Positions 12,861 through 13,664 of a DNA stretch of 13,664 nt are shown in pieces (the first letter of the stretch is position 1; the number at the start of each line of letters is the position of its first letter). The DNA comes from Gammaproteobacteria bacterium (lineage in GTDB: Bacteria > Pseudomonadota > Gammaproteobacteria > Pseudomonadales > Azotimanducaceae). Position numbers and translations under genes: made by a program. The stretch is from positions 1 to 13,664 of the forward strand of contig JAPOYW010000054.1 of assembly GCA_026706425.1 (NCBI GenBank), written 5' to 3'. Below the pieces are notes generated by a model. It saw only the letters and a program-made list of their open reading frames with translations, was not told the origin of the DNA and did no database searches.

Positions 12861-13664
12861 ATGCTGAGCTATTCCCCGCCGATCGCCGACATGGAATTCG
12901 TGCTCTTCGACGTATTCGCCGCCGACACGGAGTGGGCTCGCATGCCCGCGCTGAAGGATACCGACCGGGCACTGGCCTTGGCGGTGCTCGGCGAGGCGGG
13001 CAAGGTGGCGAGCGAGGTCATGGCGCCCCTCTACCAGGCGAGCGACTCCCAGGGTGCGCAATGGCGGGACGGTGTGGTGACCGCTCCGGCCGGATTCAAG
13101 GAAGGCTTCAAGGCCCTTGCCGAGGGCGGTTGGTTCGGCGTTGCGGGAAACGCCGAGCACGGCGGCCAGGGCCTCCCCAGGGTGCTGACCGTGCCTCTCG
13201 AGGAGATGCTCTGGAGTGCCATCGTGAGCCTCTACCTGTACGGAGCGCTGACCGGAGGTGCCGCGGTTTGCATCGACGCCCATGGCGACGAAGCCATGAA
13301 GCGCGACTACCTGCCGAAGCTCTACGGCGGGGAATGTACCGGGGCGATGGCGTTGACCGAGTCACACGCCGGCACGGACCTCGGCATGATCCGCACCCGT
13401 GCGGTACCCGCCGGCGACACCTACCAGATCACGGGAACGAAAATCTTCATCACCAGCGGCGAGCACGATGTGGCCGACAACATCGTCCACCTGGTGCTTG
13501 CGAAGTTGCCGGATGCGCCGGCGGGCAGTCGCGGCATCTCGCTGTTCCTGGTGCCCAAGTACCTGCCCGATGGAACGCGCAACGGCTTCGCCAGCGGCTC
13601 GATCGAGCACAAGATGGGTATCCGCGGCAGTGCCACTTCGGTGATCAACTACGACGCGGCAACC
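12861..13664 (+). CDS. Acyl-CoA dehydrogenase (DmdC/AcdA-like), 5' part; runs off the window
   Basis: The first 268 codons are visible with no stop, so the gene continues past 13664. It starts MLSYSPPIADMEFVLFDVF, the usual start of acyl-CoA dehydrogenases similar to 3-methylmercaptopropionyl-CoA dehydrogenase (DmdC). It continues with EGGWFGVAGNAEHGGQGLP (88-106), FAD/substrate-binding MALTESHAGTDLGMIRTRA (163-181), TGTKIFITSGEHDVADNIVHLVLA (191-214), and GISLFLVPKYLPDGTRN and SIEHKMGIRGS (225-257). Such FAD enzymes oxidise acyl-CoA esters and pass electrons to ETF. The missing part would hold the C-terminal helical domain and the catalytic base. Substrate not predictable: DmdC relatives act on many acyl-CoAs. 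Shine-Dalgarno weak. It is divergent from the protease gene. Confidence 0.9.
   Translation, partial: MLSYSPPIADMEFVLFDVFAADTEWARMPALKDTDRALALAVLGEAGKVASEVMAPLYQASDSQGAQWRDGVVTAPAGFKEGFKALAEGGWFGVAGNAEHGGQGLPRVLTVPLEEMLWSAIVSLYLYGALTGGAAVCIDAHGDEAMKRDYLPKLYGGECTGAMALTESHAGTDLGMIRTRAVPAGDTYQITGTKIFITSGEHDVADNIVHLVLAKLPDAPAGSRGISLFLVPKYLPDGTRNGFASGSIEHKMGIRGSATSVINYDAAT

Overview
This is a GC-rich bacterial chromosomal window, most likely from a gammaproteobacterium. The mutY-yggX pair, an unfused hisB, a FecA-like TonB receptor with a Fur-like operator and a tRNA-Phe closely matching the E. coli one all point that way. Nothing marks it as phage or plasmid, and I see no transposase, integrase or CRISPR array. 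The species cannot be named from the sequence alone.

Layout. Positions 1-498 hold no convincing gene but are dense in hairpins and inverted repeats. On the minus strand follow a luciferase-like flavin/F420 monooxygenase (499-1497) and a GlsB/YeaQ-type small membrane protein (1588-1848). A plus-strand TonB-dependent receptor (1995 to about 3811) has a Fur-like box upstream but is broken by two frameshifts and lacks its C-terminal barrel. A shortened GTP-mannose-1-phosphate guanylyltransferase (minus, 3999-5168) is divergent from pnuC (plus, 5224-5826). tRNA-Phe (minus, 5874-5949) has a good promoter. Upstream of it on the same strand lie a methyltransferase and a one-TM small protein that overlap by ATGA. 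A glutathione S-transferase (plus, 6883-7512) converges on a vapBC-type toxin-antitoxin pair (minus, 7626-8256). Then come yggX and mutY (minus, 8392-9739), an unrecognised 131-residue protein (plus), hisB (plus, broken), hisA (plus), a CtpA-type S41 protease (minus, 11596-12759) and the start of an acyl-CoA dehydrogenase (plus, 12861 to the window end).

How the genes fit together. The clearest functional units are mutY-yggX (oxidative DNA damage repair with Fe(II)/oxidative-stress protection), vapB-vapC (antitoxin-toxin) and the hisB-hisA remnant of a histidine operon. The usual hisB-hisH-hisA-hisF order is not kept: hisH is absent between hisB and hisA, hisF does not follow, and hisB carries what looks like an exact 25-nt deletion. 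With the broken TonB receptor and the domain-eroded guanylyltransferase, this gives a theme of gene decay, unless some lesions are assembly errors.

I found no convincing wholly new multi-gene system. The most unusual signals are a 43-44 bp palindromic repeat present at 128-171 and again at 8354-8396, where it supplies the yggX stop codon; a 20-bp-arm inverted repeat with a purine, G-run loop at 202-263; the histidine-locus lesions; and the guanylyltransferase that has lost its isomerase metal-site motif.
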